Shown piece by piece: positions 7,629-15,213 of a stretch of DNA of 64,000 nucleotides. A model generated the notes under the pieces. That model saw nothing but the letters and a program-made list of their open reading frames with translations. It had not been told where the DNA came from and did no database searches. The stretch's first letter is position 1, and each line of letters starts with the position of its first letter. The stretch lies in NCBI RefSeq assembly GCF_001956215.1, contig NZ_MRTQ01000016.1, positions 51,088 to 115,087 on the forward strand, given 5' to 3'. Both the position numbers and the translations under genes were made by a program. This DNA comes from Paenibacillus sp. FSL R5-0490. GTDB lineage: Bacteria > Bacillota > Bacilli > Bacillales > Cytobacillaceae.

Positions 7629-8654
7629 TCATTCCCTTATATCAAAAATCAATTCATCAAATAACTCCCCATCCACATAAAGCAAAATAGCCCATTCTCC
7701 CTTTTTAGGAATCTTAACAGAAGATGGTGTATGGGCATCCGCCCCGTTGTTTGGACCATAAGCGCGAATGGTCCATCCCATTCCATTTGTTAAAATGGGA
7801 TGAACTGTCTGCGATTCTTTATGAAAGCCAACGATTGTCAGATCAACATTCTCAACGCCCCACAAATGCCACATCCACTTTTGGCCGTTTAAACTGGGCA
7901 TGCCAGCGCCAATCACCCCGGACTTGTTTTCATTTCCGATTATGCCCCTGTCGCCGAACTCCACAGCTTTTCTCTTCCAATCAATAGTGTCAAAATCGCT
8001 CACCTGAACAAAATCAGGTATATCCTGAGGCAATGTAATAGGGTCATCCTTAGCTTTTTCTGCCACACTGACCACTACATCCCCATAGGATTTTCCATCC
8101 AGATACACTTCAAACTTCCACAGGCCTTCGTAAGGAAGGGTGAATGTCGTCGTGAACCGCTGCAAACTTGGGTACCCGGGAGAAGGTGCTATTATTTGTT
8201 GCTGAGGTAAGACTTGTATTCTTTCACTAGTTTCTTTATGAAAGGCAGAAATGGAAAGCTCTTTTCCTTTATACGTGTTAAAAGGCTCCTGGAAACTAAA
8301 GATATAGCCATAAGGCGTTCCAGCTTTCAGATAAGGATCGGGTAATATGCTGAATCTCATCTTTTGATTCACCTTATATTCATGCCGGATGTTCCATTCA
8401 CCAGCTGTACCGCCATGTATCTGGTTTTGATCCTGCCTGACCCATGTCTCAGTTGAAACTAAGAAAGCTAAGAGGCAGATGGCAAAAGTGGATATGACTA
8501 ATATAACGAATTTATGAGGCTTTTTTGTTGGCATCTCTCTTCTATCGGAATGGAGCGCTTTTCTAATATTTATTTTTTGAAATTCCGTAAAGTGCTCGCC
8601 CTTGTGAGTTGTCGAGTCCATGGCCCGCCGCAGCTGCCTAAGCTTGCTCTCCAT
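7629..8654 (-). CDS. putative membrane anti-sigma factor with DUF4871-like extracellular domains
   Basis: 341 residues: a cytoplasmic N-terminus of about 46 residues, one transmembrane segment (about 48-67), then a long extracellular part. That part contains two related Ig-like repeats, ending LWKFEVYLDGKSYGDVVVSV and EWAILLYVDGELFDELIFDI, resembling DUF4871 proteins. The start overlaps the end of the ECF sigma gene by 17 bp, implying translational coupling. Topology and position are those of a membrane anti-sigma factor that releases its sigma after envelope stress. No zinc anti-sigma motif is visible in the short cytoplasmic tail, so the role is inferred from context. Confidence 0.7.
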   Translation of the reverse strand: MESKLRQLRRAMDSTTHKGEHFTEFQKINIRKALHSDRREMPTKKPHKFVILVISTFAICLLAFLVSTETWVRQDQNQIHGGTAGEWNIRHEYKVNQKMRFSILPDPYLKAGTPYGYIFSFQEPFNTYKGKELSISAFHKETSERIQVLPQQQIIAPSPGYPSLQRFTTTFTLPYEGLWKFEVYLDGKSYGDVVVSVAEKAKDDPITLPQDIPDFVQVSDFDTIDWKRKAVEFGDRGIIGNENKSGVIGAGMPSLNGQKWMWHLWGVENVDLTIVGFHKESQTVHPILTNGMGWTIRAYGPNNGADAHTPSSVKIPKKGEWAILLYVDGELFDELIFDIRE

Positions 8655-9192
8655 TATATCCCCGCCTCTCCATCATTTTTTTCAGCTTCATCCTGCCTCT
8701 GCTCAATCTTGTTTTAATCGTATTTTGGTTTACTCCTATTAGTCCCTGGATCTCTTCAATCGTACATTCTTCATAATAATAGAGAGTAACAACTTCCCGG
8801 TACTTCACAGGCAAAGACAAAACACACAAGGAAAGAAATTCTTCCTCGCTGCGCTTCAGCAGTTCCTTTTCCGGCGGCAATTCCTTTGATGAAAATAAAG
8901 AAAACAGGCTCGAATTCAGAACCACTTTCCTAAACGCATGACTCTTCAGGACATCCTTTGATCTATTAATAGCCAATCGATAAATCCATGATTTAAACGA
9001 GGTCACTTCATCGATTTTGTCATAATTTTGGTAACATGTGATGAATACATCCTGAACAATATCTTCCGCCAGCTTCCAATCCTTCACATAGTTATAAGCA
9101 AGCTTTGTGAGCCGTTCACCGTAATCATCCATAATCATCTCAAGCCAAACTTCACGATCTTCTAATGAATCATCATCCCTGATCTTTCTCAC
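8638..9192 (-). CDS. ECF-type RNA polymerase sigma factor
   Basis: 184 residues with both ECF domains. Region 2 spans about 22-85 (LAYNYVKDWKLAEDIVQDVF, SFKSWIYRLAINRSKD). Region 4 spans about 125-172 (LPVKYREVVTLYYYEECTIEEI, TIKTRLSRGRMKLKKMM). The start is GTG behind GGGGAG. It is translationally coupled to the membrane protein downstream. A promoter of extracytoplasmic-function type lies 34 bp upstream, so autoregulation is likely. The group cannot be fixed by eye, but the -35 TGAAAC is SigW/SigX-like. Confidence 0.9.
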   Translation of the reverse strand: MRKIRDDDSLEDREVWLEMIMDDYGERLTKLAYNYVKDWKLAEDIVQDVFITCYQNYDKIDEVTSFKSWIYRLAINRSKDVLKSHAFRKVVLNSSLFSLFSSKELPPEKELLKRSEEEFLSLCVLSLPVKYREVVTLYYYEECTIEEIQGLIGVNQNTIKTRLSRGRMKLKKMMERRGYNGEQA

Positions 9193-9225
9193 ACACTCCC
9201 CACCCCATTATCACTTTAATGCTAA

Positions 9226-9251
9226 GACGAATGAGTCGGATATAAGTTTCA
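9226..9251 (-). promoter_or_regulatory. candidate ECF-sigma autoregulatory promoter
   Basis: On the minus strand TGAAAC is followed by 16 nt and CGTC, the -35/-10 arrangement of Bacillus ECF promoters (TGAAAC, CGTN). It ends 34 bp before the sigma start codon. Confidence 0.7.
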
Positions 9252-9332
9252 TTTATTTTGAAAAGGCACCTTCCTTTGAACCCCATCCTATTTGCCTCTT
9301 CAAAGACCTATTTGTTTAAAAAGAAGAAGCCG

Positions 9333-9566
9333 TTAATCATTTTCCCTCATTGAAAACAAATAAAGAATTGCAATGATAACGGCAATAATGGAAGTGATTA
9401 CAGAATATCGAAAAATAGTAAAAAAGAACTCAGGAAATGGTGTGATAATACTTGAAGTCATACCATCAACATCTTTTGTACTTTCGATTCGCTTCATAAA
9501 GGCGACCAATAAGAAAAAGGAAACAATAAATGAATAGATTCCTGTTTTCACTATGATTTTCTCCAT
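9333..9566 (-). CDS. small membrane protein, hypothetical
   Basis: 77 residues with two predicted transmembrane segments (about 8-24 and 51-71) and a short polar linker containing ESTKDVDGMTSS. The ATG has AGGGGTGA at usable spacing. It stands between the sigma gene and other small membrane-protein genes on the same strand. No family recognised. Confidence 0.6.
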   Translation of the reverse strand: MEKIIVKTGIYSFIVSFFLLVAFMKRIESTKDVDGMTSSIITPFPEFFFTIFRYSVITSIIAVIIAILYLFSMREND

Positions 9567-9643
9567 AAATTCACCCCTAAACTTTTCTTGACTTGCTTTT
9601 TCAACTGCAGTTAACTGGAGCCACGAACAATTAGTTTATGAAA

Positions 9644-9817
9644 TTATTGAAATCCTCCTGTGTCCTTATTATCTCCCATTAAATAATTTGAACTTTCCCC
9701 TGGCTTTGTGTTCGGATTTGTTGGGGTAAGAGGGTTATTATTATTTTTCCTGCGTCTCCAATCAATAAATATAGCAAATAGTATAATTCCAGCAATAAAA
9801 ATCACTAACCACCACAT
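9644..9817 (-). CDS. 57-residue single-pass membrane protein, hypothetical
   Basis: Short frame with ATG behind AGGGGAGTGA. The protein is MWWLVIFIAGIILFAIF (one membrane segment), then a basic stop-transfer DWRRRK and a hydrophilic Asn/Pro/Thr-rich tail. Start, ribosome-binding site and composition look real even though the gene is short. No family recognised. Confidence 0.6.
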   Translation of the reverse strand: MWWLVIFIAGIILFAIFIDWRRRKNNNNPLTPTNPNTKPGESSNYLMGDNKDTGGFQ

Positions 9818-9861
9818 AGGTTCACTCCCCTGGTTTGAAAGGCCGCCTTTATAGTTAAACT

Positions 9862-10158
9862 TTAGCTTAAGAAAAGATACAGAAGCAGCGCAATCATAAT
9901 ATTTGGCAGGCCAATTAAAACTGAGCCGATGCTTGTTCTTTTCCGCTTTCGTCTTTCGTCAGGAGAATCTTGTGCTTCCAAGCCTGCCCTCATCCGATGG
10001 GGACCAGCTATAGAACCTGACATAAGAACAGAGATGGCTATAAAAAATAATCCAATGGCTCCTGTCACTAAGTAAGCCTTACTTAATTCCCAAAAACCAA
10101 GTGATAATAATACACCAGTTATTGAGAAAACGATCCCGATAGTTAGATGCTTCAACAC
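9862..10158 (-). CDS. DUF5316-like small membrane protein
   Basis: 98 residues with three hydrophobic segments (about 5-22, 31-47, 77-97) and a conserved-looking loop GSIAGPHRMRAGLEAQDSPD followed by a basic patch RRKRKR. The loop recalls DUF5316 proteins of bacilli (a G-D/H-R-x-R-A pattern after the second helix). GTG start behind AAAGGAGG with good spacing; a TTG immediately follows. Function unknown. Confidence 0.6.
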   Translation of the reverse strand: MLKHLTIGIVFSITGVLLSLGFWELSKAYLVTGAIGLFFIAISVLMSGSIAGPHRMRAGLEAQDSPDERRKRKRTSIGSVLIGLPNIMIALLLYLFLS

Positions 10159-10237
10159 ACCAAACCTCCTTTATTACTAACTATACGGCTGAAATCTTAA
10201 ATTGTTTCAATTTTTAATTTTTTATGAGGACCAATGA

Positions 10238-10267
10238 AGAAAAAAGGGAGCTCCTCTTCGGAACTCC
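10238..10267 (-). terminator. terminator after the NUDIX remnant
   Basis: GGAGTTCC/GGAGCTCC 8-bp stem (one G-U) with a 5-nt loop, followed on the minus strand by TTTTTTCTTC. It ends the grpB-NUDIX transcription unit. Confidence 0.8.
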
Positions 10268-10270
10268 TTT

Positions 10271-10588
10271 CTAAATTGAATTAATATAATCCTTAATCAC
10301 TTTACAATCTGGAGGACTTATATTCGAGGGAATCTCATGGACATGAAAAAAACGTAAATCTTTTACCTCTTCGGTATCCACTGTAAGTTCTCCATCATAG
10401 TTGCTGCAGATATAGGCTGTAATGACATTATACACTTCATCACCGTGAGGATATTTATAGTAAAATTCTTCTCCTGAATAGATATTAAACAACATCAGTT
10501 CATTTGCTGTTAACCCAGTTTCTTCAAACAGCTCTCTCTTAGCCACCTCTTCCAATGTCTCTCCAGGCTCCAGAGAACCTCCCGCCAA
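10271..10588 (-). pseudogene. NUDIX hydrolase, N-terminally truncated
   Basis: The frame starts almost at the NUDIX box: G-x5-E-x7-REL-x-EE-x-GL is complete within the first 26 residues. The beta-strands that normally precede it (about 40 residues) are absent. Directly upstream in frame is a TAG, and only about 30 bp separate it from the GrpB stop codon. Another frame upstream reads PFPVGIGG, which looks like a displaced piece of the same gene. A deletion plus frameshift is the simplest reading; a functional short protein from the TTG is possible but unlikely to fold. Confidence 0.65.
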
Positions 10589-10619
10589 TGCCTACTGGAA
10601 AAGGAATGTAAGTAAACCG

Positions 10620-11150
10620 CTATTTATCGGCAGTGAAGTCTCTTACACCTGCAAACCAATCAAGCGCCTTTTGCTCCATCTCTTTCACAAACACCTTTTT
10701 CGCCTGGCTATAATCAGTCGTGTCATCAAACCTTTGTGCCAATTCTTCCTTAAAATTCGTATACCTTTCCGCTTCATCAGGATGGGTCCGCAGATAGTCT
10801 CTAAAGATAAGATGCCGTTCTATTTGGGGGTTATCAGATTGATAGAAATGTATATGATGAGTTCGATTTTCCCCGCCTTTACGAAATAATCTTCTCTCTG
10901 TAATGCCCCATTCCCCTGCAGATTCGTATCCAAGCTTCTTCATCTTTTCAGTAAATTCATCTATCTTCTCGATGTTTCTCACAATACACATCATATCGAT
11001 TACAGGCTTTGCCTTCATCCCCCGGACTGAAGTGCTCCCAAAATGTTCACACTTAATGATTTCATCCTTAAAGATGGATTTTAAAAATTGAACTTCATTT
11101 TGATACATTAGGGCCCAATCATCGCTAAATGCAGTAAGTCGAATCTTCAT
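10620..11150 (-). CDS. GrpB family protein (UPF0157, nucleotidyltransferase fold)
   Basis: 176 residues with the GrpB signature HFGSTSVRGMKAKPVIDMM (about 36-54), the downstream YESAGEWGITERRLFRKG and HIHFYQ. Related proteins have a nucleotidyltransferase-like fold. B. subtilis homologues are uncharacterised and some are fused to CoaE. It probably heads a short unit with the NUDIX remnant. Full length for the family. Confidence 0.88.
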   Translation of the reverse strand: MKIRLTAFSDDWALMYQNEVQFLKSIFKDEIIKCEHFGSTSVRGMKAKPVIDMMCIVRNIEKIDEFTEKMKKLGYESAGEWGITERRLFRKGGENRTHHIHFYQSDNPQIERHLIFRDYLRTHPDEAERYTNFKEELAQRFDDTTDYSQAKKVFVKEMEQKALDWFAGVRDFTADK

Positions 11151-11208
11151 TCAAGAACCTCCCTTATGAAACTTACATGGATTCACAATTAGGGTTGCCT
11201 CACAAAGA

Positions 11209-11772
11209 CTAGCCTCTGTATCTATTGCTGCCAGGCTGTTTTTTTAATTCATTCCAGGCTTTTATGGCGTTTTCACGATTATTGCCTTTGTTTTTCGGGT
11301 CTGCAAAATAATCTCTGATGAACTGATTATATTCAAATTGAGAGCCTATTTGTTTCGTATAAGAAGGGTCTTTTTTCCTTTCTTCCTCTTCGTGCCAAGC
11401 ATGAACAACATCACGATATGTTTTTCCGGTATTTTCTTTAAAATAATTTTGAATATAAGTCGAGAAATGAAATCTAGGAATAACCGATTTGAAGAAAACT
11501 CTTACATTCTGACTGCAACGGTGGTTTTCTGTAATAACGGTATCTAAAGTTAATTCTAATAATTTTACTTCTTTAGCCAGAAGACTTTTTTTCTTTACCG
11601 GTTTTTTTATTTCTCCTGTTTGAAGAAATGCAGCTATTCGATCCGTAATTTCCATTTTAGATCCAGCAGCACTCATTCCGTTTTCTCTGCAAAAATTTTG
11701 CAGCTCTTTTTTCAACCAATAAAAGCTGTGGAAAGCTTGCACATCCAAATCCCTTTTTAGTTCCGGCCTCAA
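11209..11772 (-). CDS. SAP-like / DUF6434 domain protein
   Basis: 187 residues. The N-terminal about 55 resemble a SAP-type nucleic-acid-binding helix-extension-helix (YWLKKELQNFCRENGMSAAG, then EITDRIAAFL). The middle (about 62-135) resembles DUF6434 (RFHFSTYIQNYFKENTGKTY, VVHAWHEEEERKK). The C-terminus repeats a similar YNQFIRDYF...AIKAWNEL motif, suggesting an internal duplication. TTG start behind GGGGAGGT. A DNA- or RNA-associated role is inferred from the SAP-like part only. Confidence 0.72.
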   Translation of the reverse strand: MRPELKRDLDVQAFHSFYWLKKELQNFCRENGMSAAGSKMEITDRIAAFLQTGEIKKPVKKKSLLAKEVKLLELTLDTVITENHRCSQNVRVFFKSVIPRFHFSTYIQNYFKENTGKTYRDVVHAWHEEEERKKDPSYTKQIGSQFEYNQFIRDYFADPKNKGNNRENAIKAWNELKKQPGSNRYRG

Positions 11773-11925
11773 GTATTCTACCTCCCCATTCTGATAATGA
11801 TATTATAAAACACATGTTCGTTATTGTAAATTTTACCCAGAAATTTTTCTCCTATTCTTCCAATTTTGTTTATCCCATATGTTATAACAAGATTAGCAGA
11901 TTTAAAATGGAGGATGTGGATTAGC

Positions 11926-12480
11926 TTGAACTATCGTTATCATAATTTACTTTGGATTATAATCATTCTGGTGCCGATAATTGTATTTATAAAAACGAAC
12001 AATTGGGAAAATGCGATTATGGCTTTTTTGGGAGGAGTAATTTTTTATCTTCTTTACGGATTGTTTTGGTTCCGCCGAATTCAGAAAAGGGAAGTGGATT
12101 CGGAAATCTGGAAAATCAGCAAACTTTCGGATGAGCAATTAGAGGATTTCACCATCCCCCTTTTAACTAAATTAGGGTATACAATAACAAAGCCGGATGA
12201 TGAAAATCCGGATATAAGTTTTTTACTGACCCATCCAACAGGCAATCAAGCGATTGTAAAAGTCAAAAGCCATAAAAGAGAGATAGGAATTCGCCTTGTT
12301 CAGAAAACTTTAAAACAATTGGATATTTATGAGGCTGGTGAATGTTGGGTTATCACAAACGAGCGTTTCACCCCGCAAGCAATTGAATATGCTAAAGCAA
12401 ACAATACCCTCTTATGCGATCGGGAACAATTCATAGACTGGATACTAAAAGCGAAAAAAGGGGAGAAAGTCCGGGGATAG
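11926..12480 (+). CDS. membrane-anchored restriction-endonuclease-like protein
   Basis: 184 residues from the TTG used here: two N-terminal transmembrane segments (about 8-23 and 31-47), then a soluble domain like the Mrr_cat/endonuclease-like fold. Seen: DEQLEDFTIPLLTKLGYTI, PDISFLL with the expected acidic residue, then AIVKVKSHKR in place of the usual xVQxK strand, and ECWVITNERFTPQAIEYA. The open frame extends upstream without a good ribosome-binding site; GGAGG lies 12 nt before this TTG. Nuclease activity is uncertain because the Q/E-x-K motif is altered to VKVK. Confidence 0.7.
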   Translation: MNYRYHNLLWIIIILVPIIVFIKTNNWENAIMAFLGGVIFYLLYGLFWFRRIQKREVDSEIWKISKLSDEQLEDFTIPLLTKLGYTITKPDDENPDISFLLTHPTGNQAIVKVKSHKREIGIRLVQKTLKQLDIYEAGECWVITNERFTPQAIEYAKANNTLLCDREQFIDWILKAKKGEKVRG

Positions 12481-12556
12481 GAACCTTGATTTTTCGAAAG
12501 ATTCCTTCACGCTCCTACTTTAGGGATATAGGTTTTTGAAGTTCTCACCTAAACGT

Positions 12557-12580
12557 CCCAATTTCTAATATGAAATTGGG
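12557..12580 (+). terminator. hairpin, probable terminator
   Basis: CCCAATTTC/GAAATTGGG, a 9-bp perfect stem with a 6-nt loop, between the convergent endonuclease-like and isochorismatase genes. The T tail is weak (ACTCTATTGTT), so efficiency is uncertain. Confidence 0.5.
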
Positions 12581-12612
12581 ACTCTATTGTTAATGCTAAT
12601 TATCATTTCACT

Positions 12613-13170
12613 TTACCTATAAGAATCATGTATCGGATGGAACAGATCTTCCTCTGCATTTCTGACAACTGAAAAGTGTTCCACATTGTAATGGCCGTGA
12701 AGCGTTTCATTATGATGCTTAATAATTTGCTCTGCACATAAAGCATTGCTGTCCGTTGTTGAATGTCCATCACCTACTAATGTGACATCCAATCCGCTAA
12801 TCGTTGCGGTTCTAACTGCACTGTCTATACAGTGCTGGGTTTTGCATCCCATTATCACAACATGCTTGACCGTTTGGGATTTAAGGTGATCCAGCAGTCC
12901 TGTTCCATGAAAAGAATTGGTTGCCGTTTTATCAAAATACTTTGATTCTGCAGGCACTTTAATATCTTCATGAACCTGAAATCCTTTCCCTTTTCCTTCC
13001 GCAACATCTAAATCCCTTACAACGACAACTGGAACACCTGATTGTTTTGCTTTTTCAATCACTAAATTGATATTCCCAATAAGGCGCTCTTTATTAAAAA
13101 TAGCCGTTTCTTCCAGGTTCCCATCGATTAACTCCTGCTGGGCATCAATAATTAATAAGGTTTGATTCAA
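12613..13170 (-). CDS. isochorismatase family cysteine hydrolase
   Basis: 185 residues from the start chosen here. The catalytic set is visible: Asp in LLIIDAQQEL and the nucleophile Cys in VVIMGCKTQHCIDSAVRTA, preceded by the typical cis-peptide region. Family members hydrolyse isochorismate, nicotinamide or other amides; the substrate here is unknown. The frame is open a further 27 codons upstream to an ATG with a weak ribosome-binding site, but AAAGGGGA lies 7 nt before this TTG, giving a start right before the first beta-strand as is normal. A palindrome sits at the promoter. Confidence 0.8.
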   Translation of the reverse strand: MNQTLLIIDAQQELIDGNLEETAIFNKERLIGNINLVIEKAKQSGVPVVVVRDLDVAEGKGKGFQVHEDIKVPAESKYFDKTATNSFHGTGLLDHLKSQTVKHVVIMGCKTQHCIDSAVRTATISGLDVTLVGDGHSTTDSNALCAEQIIKHHNETLHGHYNVEHFSVVRNAEEDLFHPIHDSYR

Positions 13171-13283
13171 ATCGTTTTCCCCTTTCAACACCTTTAAAAT
13201 TTTTCGGATATATTCCTCTATGTTTTTTTCGCCAGTATATTTGTTTGTCATAATATCTGTATCCTAAAATGGAGTCAATTATT

Positions 13284-13313
13284 TATCTAAATTTTTAGAT
13301 ATATTTAATTATA
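13284..13313 (-). promoter_or_regulatory. promoter with overlapping palindrome upstream of the isochorismatase gene
   Basis: A minus-strand TATAAT (-10) at 13308-13313 is followed within a few bases by TATCTAAA-TT-TTTAGATA, an 8-bp inverted repeat. A further half-site ATATCTAAAG lies upstream. The position is suited to a repressor; the regulator is not identified. Confidence 0.5.
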
Positions 13314-13370
13314 ACAGAATATCTAAAGAAAAAAATTTAATATTGTTAATCCATAATGCTTTTGAAACCA

Positions 13371-13400
13371 TAAGAAAAAGGCCGCCTGAGTGAGGCGGCC
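13371..13400 (-). terminator. terminator of proS
   Basis: GGCCGCCT/AGGCGGCC 8-bp GC-rich stem with a 5-nt loop, followed on the minus strand by TTTTTC. Confidence 0.9.
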
Positions 13401-13426
13401 TAAGATCAATATTCCACATTCCCAGA

Positions 13427-14863
13427 TTAATAAGCCCGGGCAAACCAAACCGTATGCTTCGCTTCTTTTCCACAATGGATGCAAGTATCCTTGGTGGACG
13501 GCGGGTTGAACGGGATGTTCCGTGTCGTGAATTTCGTTTTTTCTTTTACACTTTCTTCACATGCATCTTCACCGCACCATCCGGCTAAGATCCAGCCTGG
13601 GATGGCATCATTTTGTTCAGATTGGGCAATGTGCTGTTCTAATTGCTCGATAGTATCGATATGTGTGTGCGAATTCTCAGCGCGGAATTCTTTTGCTTTT
13701 TCTAAAAGACGAGTCTGCATCGTTTCAAGCTCTTTTTTGATGCTTTCAATAATCGAATCAAGCGGTACGGCCACTTTATCCCCAAGATCACGCGCCTTCA
13801 TTAAGCATTGATTTTGGTCTAAATCACGAGGTCCAAGCTCTATGCGGACAGGCACGCCTTTTAGCTCCCACTCATTAAATTTATAGCCTGGTGATTGATC
13901 GGAATCATCAAGGCGTACGCGGATTCCTTCTGCCTTCAATGCAGCAAACACTTCATCTAATTTCTCCATAATCGCAGGGTTCTTTTTCCATGGTCCGACT
14001 GGAATCAGCACGACTTGAGTCGGTGCTACTCTTGGAGGGAGAACAAGGCCTTGTTCATCACCATGAACCATGATGACAGAGCCGATTAACCGTGTGGATG
14101 TACCCCATGATGTTGTATGGACAAAAGTATGTTTATTTTCTTTGTTCAAATATTTGATATCAAAAGCTTCCGCAAACTTTGTGCCCAAGTAATGGGAAGT
14201 TCCCGCCTGTACCGCTTTTCCATCCTTCATCATCGCTTCAATGGAGAATGTATCAACTGCACCGGCAAAGCGCTCGGATGGTGTTTTTTGCCCATCATAA
14301 ACCGGAATCGCAAGCAAGCCTTCTACCACTTCTTTATAGATTTCCAGCATCTGCATTGTTTCCTTGCGCGCATCTTCTTCGTCCACATGCGCTGTATGGC
14401 CTTCCTGCCATAAAAATTCTGATGTGCGGATGAAAGGAAGAGTTTTCTTCTCCCAGCGGAATACATTCGCCCATTGATTGATTAAGACCGGCAGATCCCG
14501 GTAGCTTTTAATCCAATCGGAATACAAATGTCCAATCATTGTTTCAGAAGTTGGGCGAAGTGCCAGACGCTCCTCAAGCTTCTCTCCTGCCGCTTCTGTG
14601 ATCCATGGAAGCTCCGGCGAAAATCCTTCAATATGATCCTTTTCCTTTTGAAAAAAGTTCTCCGGAATCAGCATCGGGAAATAGGCATTGCGGTGGCCGG
14701 TTTCCTTAAAACGCTTATCCATCTCAGCCTGAATATGCTCCCAAATTTCATAGCCATCAGGCTTAAAGGCGATACACCCGCGAACAGGGGTGTAATCAAA
14801 TAAATCTGCTTTTTGTATCGTATCCAGATACCATTTTGTAAAGTTGTTGGTGTTTTGAGACAT
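13427..14863 (-). CDS. proS: proline--tRNA ligase (archaeal/eukaryotic-like, type 3)
   Basis: 478-residue class II aminoacyl-tRNA synthetase that charges tRNA-Pro. The catalytic core shows class II motif 2 (NVFRWEKKTLPFIRTSEFLWQEGHTA split over the line), motif 3 (VMVHGDEQGLVLPPRVAP), then the anticodon-binding domain beginning QVVLIPVGPWKK. The C-terminal zinc-binding extension has CxxD/C and CIHCG cysteines and ends HTVWFARAY with the family's terminal Tyr. The length and the lack of the bacterial YbaK-like insertion mark the short ProS3 type, often a second ProS in bacilli. It is controlled by a T-box leader with a CCU specifier. Confidence 0.95.
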   Translation of the reverse strand: MSQNTNNFTKWYLDTIQKADLFDYTPVRGCIAFKPDGYEIWEHIQAEMDKRFKETGHRNAYFPMLIPENFFQKEKDHIEGFSPELPWITEAAGEKLEERLALRPTSETMIGHLYSDWIKSYRDLPVLINQWANVFRWEKKTLPFIRTSEFLWQEGHTAHVDEEDARKETMQMLEIYKEVVEGLLAIPVYDGQKTPSERFAGAVDTFSIEAMMKDGKAVQAGTSHYLGTKFAEAFDIKYLNKENKHTFVHTTSWGTSTRLIGSVIMVHGDEQGLVLPPRVAPTQVVLIPVGPWKKNPAIMEKLDEVFAALKAEGIRVRLDDSDQSPGYKFNEWELKGVPVRIELGPRDLDQNQCLMKARDLGDKVAVPLDSIIESIKKELETMQTRLLEKAKEFRAENSHTHIDTIEQLEQHIAQSEQNDAIPGWILAGWCGEDACEESVKEKTKFTTRNIPFNPPSTKDTCIHCGKEAKHTVWFARAY

Positions 14864-14891
14864 CTTGTTTTCCTCCTGAAAATATTTTTAA

Positions 14892-15130
14892 GAATAAAAA
14901 AAGCATAAAGAGTCCTTCAAAAGGACGTCTTTATGCTAATAGACGCGGTACCACCTTAGTTCGGCTTTTACAAAATCTAAAGCCCTCTAATCGTTAATAA
15001 CGAAACGACCCGGTTAGCTTTTTCCTAACATCTCCGTGGCAGGTTTCAATAAGGAGGGGTGATATAGCTCTCAGCCCAGGCTATATTTTCTGTTTCACAA
15101 TCCTTATTTACTTGATCACATCATTGATTA
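14892..15130 (-). promoter_or_regulatory. T-box leader, proline-specific
   Basis: The minus strand contains the T-box sequence AAGGTGGTACCGCG (14944-14957) followed by a long terminator hairpin (AGCATAAAGA with its complement) and a T run. Stem I is recognisable: AGTA opposite GAA across the helix AATAAGGA/TCCTTATT, with A-CCT-G directly after GAA. The specifier is thus CCU (Pro, 15041-15043), matching the downstream proS. Uncharged tRNA-Pro is expected to relieve termination. Confidence 0.93.
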
Positions 15131-15213
15131 CATATATATGTTAATATACCAACTTGTGATGAGTAATTCAATACAGGCAGAAATAAATTCCTGATGGAGT
15201 GTTCCCCTCCATC

